From CAZRCZ01 sp964598765 (GTDB taxonomy: Bacteria > Sumerlaeota > Sumerlaeia > MVZB01 > JAJFLK01): 16,253 bases of DNA. A program made the translations under genes and the position numbers. Positions 13,982 to 16,253 of this stretch are shown here, piece after piece. The notes under the pieces were generated by a model. The model ran no database searches and was not told the origin of the DNA. It was given only the letters and a program-made list of their open reading frames with translations. The DNA lies in contig CAZRCZ010000039.1 in assembly GCA_964598765.1 (NCBI GenBank), positions 1-16,253 of the forward strand, written 5' to 3'. How positions within the stretch are numbered: position 1 is the stretch's first letter; each line of letters begins with the position of its first letter.

Positions 13982-15127
13982 ATGGATTTCAGCCTCACCG
14001 ACGATCAACGCGCGATTCAATCGCTTGCGCATCAATTTGCCGAGCGGGAAATCGCTCCGCAGGCGGAGCATTATGATTCCTGCGACGAGTTCCCTTGGCC
14101 GGTCGTTCGGAAGGCGTTCGACGCCGGATTGATGTTTGCCAACGTCCCGACCTCTTACGGCGGCGGCGGACTGCCCCTGCTCGACGAGTGTCTCATGCAG
14201 GAGGAATTGTCTTGGGGTTGCGCGGGAATCGCCCAGACCCTCTCGATCAGCAACATTCCCGCGATCGGCGTCTTGCTCGCGGGGAGCGAAGAGCAGAAGA
14301 AAAGATTTCTGGGAGGCGCGATCTCCGACCGGCAAATCGTCGCCTACGCCCTGACCGAGCCGGGCGCGGGGTCCGACGTCAAGGCGATCCGAACGCGCGC
14401 GCGAAAAATCGGCGCCGAATTTTCGATTTCGGGATCCAAGTGCTTCATCACTTGCGCCGACGTCGCCTCGCGCTTCTTGCTTTTCGCCGTCACCGACCCG
14501 CAACTCGGCCATCGCGGGTTGACGGCGTTTTGGATTCCCGCGGATCGCGCCGGAGTTCGGGTCGGTCCCTCCGAGAAGAAAATGGGACAGACCGCCTCGC
14601 ACATCGCCTCAATCTCGCTGGAGGAGGTCAAGGCCTCGCCGGAGGAAATCATCGGCGGCGAAGGGGGCGGATTCAAACTCGCCATGGAGGTTTTCAACCG
14701 CTCGCGCCCGACCATCGCGTCAACCGCGCTCGGCATCGCGCGACGGGCCATGGAACTGGCCTGCGATTACGCCGGCCAGCGCCAAACGATGGGCGCGCCG
14801 ATCATCGAGCATCAAGGCGTCGGGTTCATGCTGGCCGACATGGACATCCAGATCGCGGCGGCGCGTCATCTCACGCTCGAAGCGGCTTGGCGGATTGACC
14901 GGGGATTGGACAACCGCGTGCAGGCCGCGCGCGCGAAGTGTCTCGCCGCGGATGCCTGCATGAAAGTCACGACCGACGCGGTGCAGATTTTCGGCGGCTA
15001 CGGTTACATGCGTGAATACCCGGTCGAGAAATTGATGCGCGACGCGAAAGTGACGCAAATTTACGAAGGGACCACGCAAATCCAGCGGGTGATCATCGCC
15101 AAATCGCTTGCGCGGCAATCCCGCTGA
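13982..15127 (+). CDS. Acyl-CoA dehydrogenase (MCAD/SCAD-like)
   Basis: 381-aa FAD-dependent acyl-CoA dehydrogenase, the first step of fatty-acid beta-oxidation, passing electrons to ETF. The N-terminal helical domain (1-115), middle beta domain with signature YALTEPGAGSDV (122-133) and C-terminal helical domain with QIFGGYGYMREYPVEKLMRDAK (335-356) are complete. The catalytic base is Glu362 in IYEGTTQIQR, the position used by medium- and short-chain enzymes. The FAD-stacking ITNG-type motif is varied to KCFITCAD (153-160). It starts 17 bases after the propeller gene with no good Shine-Dalgarno, so expression may depend on upstream transcription. No other beta-oxidation gene is next to it, and chain-length preference cannot be read. 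Confidence 0.93.
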   Translation: MDFSLTDDQRAIQSLAHQFAEREIAPQAEHYDSCDEFPWPVVRKAFDAGLMFANVPTSYGGGGLPLLDECLMQEELSWGCAGIAQTLSISNIPAIGVLLAGSEEQKKRFLGGAISDRQIVAYALTEPGAGSDVKAIRTRARKIGAEFSISGSKCFITCADVASRFLLFAVTDPQLGHRGLTAFWIPADRAGVRVGPSEKKMGQTASHIASISLEEVKASPEEIIGGEGGGFKLAMEVFNRSRPTIASTALGIARRAMELACDYAGQRQTMGAPIIEHQGVGFMLADMDIQIAAARHLTLEAAWRIDRGLDNRVQAARAKCLAADACMKVTTDAVQIFGGYGYMREYPVEKLMRDAKVTQIYEGTTQIQRVIIAKSLARQSR

Positions 15128-15229
15128 TCCCGATCCGGGCAATGGTCCCACGCGCGTCCGCCGTCATTCTTGCATTGATTTCGCCGGTCGGGTAAAAAGA
15201 TTTGAAAAACGGGGAAACGGAGCAACGCC

Positions 15230-16096
15230 ATGAATGAGGGAACGAAACTGACGCGGAAATCATTTCTCAAGCTTTCGGGAGGCGCCACGGCGGGATTGAT
15301 GCTCGGAGCATGCGGAACGTCGGGGGAAGTTTCGTCCGCGCCGCGTCCCTCCGGCGGCTACTATCACGGCCTCAAGGTCGGGATGCACACCTATACGCTT
15401 CGCAACTTCAATCTGAAGCAAGCGGTCAAAATCACGCAGGAACTCGGTTTGCGATACATCGGATTGAATCCAAAGCATCTGGCGCTGAAATCGTCGCCGC
15501 AAGAAATCGCCGAGGCAAAAAAAATGGTCGCCGACGCGGGATTACAATTCATGGGGGTCGGCGTAATCGGGTTCAGCGCAAAAGACCCCGATCCGCGCAA
15601 AATTTTCGATTACGCCAAGTCCGTCGGGTTTTCGGTGATCTCCGCTTCGCCCGACCAAGAAACGCTCGACGATCTCGATCTGCTCGTCGTGGAATACGGC
15701 ATCAAGATCGCCATTCACAATCACGGACCGAAGGACAAATGGCCGACGCCCGAAATTTTGCTCGACGCGATCAAGGATCATCATCCCTCCGTCGGCGCGT
15801 GCGTGGACACGGGGCATTACAAACGGGCGGGCGTGGACCCGCACCGCGCGATCCGGTTGCTCGGCGAGCGCGTCCATGATGTTCATCTCAAGGACGTGGA
15901 CGCGGCGGAGGAAAAGGGAAAATCGGTCGTTATGGGAACCGGCGTCGTGAACGTCAAGGAGATGATGAAGGCATTATTGGACATCAATTTCCAGCGCCAT
16001 GCGGCCATCGAATACGAGGCCGAGCCGGAGAATCCCATTGCGGGCGTCCAGAAAAGTCTCGCGCATATTCAGAATTGTTTGGATCAGTTGGGTTGA
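15230..16096 (+). CDS. Exported sugar phosphate isomerase/epimerase-like TIM-barrel lipoprotein
   Basis: 288-aa member of the xylose isomerase-like/AP endonuclease 2 TIM-barrel superfamily. The N-terminus has a Tat-like signal (TRKSFLKLSGG, with RK in place of the usual RR) and a lipobox LGAC (Cys28), predicting an exported lipoprotein. The barrel runs from GMHTYTLRNF (51-60) to IEYEAEPENP (260-269). Likely metal-binding residues are His163/His165 (AIHNHG), Asp193/His196 (VDTGH), His219 (DVHLKD) and Glu261 (IEYE). GGAG 7 bases upstream supports the start. Such exported relatives are frequent in carbohydrate-degrading bacteria, but the substrate is unknown. A gap of 102 bases separates it from the dehydrogenase, and a weak TTGCAT-17-TAAAAA pair lies in that gap, so it may have its own promoter. 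Confidence 0.85.
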   Translation: MNEGTKLTRKSFLKLSGGATAGLMLGACGTSGEVSSAPRPSGGYYHGLKVGMHTYTLRNFNLKQAVKITQELGLRYIGLNPKHLALKSSPQEIAEAKKMVADAGLQFMGVGVIGFSAKDPDPRKIFDYAKSVGFSVISASPDQETLDDLDLLVVEYGIKIAIHNHGPKDKWPTPEILLDAIKDHHPSVGACVDTGHYKRAGVDPHRAIRLLGERVHDVHLKDVDAAEEKGKSVVMGTGVVNVKEMMKALLDINFQRHAAIEYEAEPENPIAGVQKSLAHIQNCLDQLG

Positions 16097-16208
16097 TGGC
16101 GCTTGGAAACAACGGTGAGATGCGAGCCGCAAAGGGCGCATGGAAAATTCCTGTTCCGCGATCCTTGCGTTCTCTTAAAGCGTGTCCAATAAGTGCTCTT
16201 TGCTTTGC

Positions 16209-16253
16209 GTCCCGCTAGGGACAGTCTGAAAATAGCCCAGCCTGACAAGGCTG
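16209..16253. repeat. Paired palindromes at the right edge of the window
   Basis: GTCCC-GCTA-GGGAC (16209-16222) is followed 15 bases later by CAGCCT-GACA-AGGCTG (16238-16253). The preceding GCC suggests the second stem continues past the window. Two different hairpins in tandem in an intergenic region resemble a REP-type unit. No T run follows within the window, so an ordinary terminator is less likely. Confidence 0.5.

Noticed and set aside
1..16253. CRISPR array, rRNA genes or a complete insertion sequence
   Set aside because: No regularly spaced direct repeats, rRNA-like conserved sequence or transposase reading frame was seen on either strand.

Overview
The window joins two unlike pieces of DNA. 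Bases 1 to about 5250 look like the integrase end of an integrated mobile element. Bases from about 5250 onward look like the chromosome of a diderm (Gram-negative) heterotroph. The support for a Gram-negative host is an RND efflux pump with a lipoprotein adaptor, a Sec-exported collagen-like and beta-propeller protein, a Tat-like lipoprotein and an MCAD-like acyl-CoA dehydrogenase. I cannot fix the phylum from sequence alone. The REP/MITE-like palindromic elements and the collagen/PD40 protein would suit a PVC-group or related bacterium, but this is only an impression.

Left part, all on +: an unrecognised 167-aa protein (61-564); a PriCT plus Toprim primase-like protein (747-1481) that overlaps by ATGA a D5/P4-type SF3 helicase (1478-3127); a PC4-like ssDNA-binding protein (3209-3505); a small HTH-like protein (3518-3823); and a tyrosine integrase (4011-5204) with its own near-consensus sigma-70 promoter and a leader that may hide its ribosome binding site. 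No capsid, portal, tail or terminase gene is visible. The element therefore resembles a P4-like satellite or a replicating integrative element, although its left end lies outside the window.

The element ends about 30 bp past the integrase in the 5' half of a tRNA-Arg(UCG) gene on the - strand. That gene keeps its promoter, acceptor 5' strand, D arm and anticodon arm, but has no T arm. This marks the attachment site in the anticodon arm.

Right part: a Phd/YefM antitoxin gene (-) is followed by a RelE-type toxin gene broken by one extra base. Next comes a TetR(CecR-like)-adaptor-RND pump operon, read right to left from 11.2 kb to 5.9 kb. Its promoter has a TetR-type palindrome between the -35 and -10 boxes. 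A 151-bp nested-palindrome element sits between the regulator and the adaptor, and its tip contributes the adaptor's likely ATG. Three + strand genes follow, divergent from the pump operon: the secreted collagen-like/propeller protein, an acyl-CoA dehydrogenase, and an exported xylose-isomerase-like TIM-barrel protein. The window ends inside another pair of palindromes.
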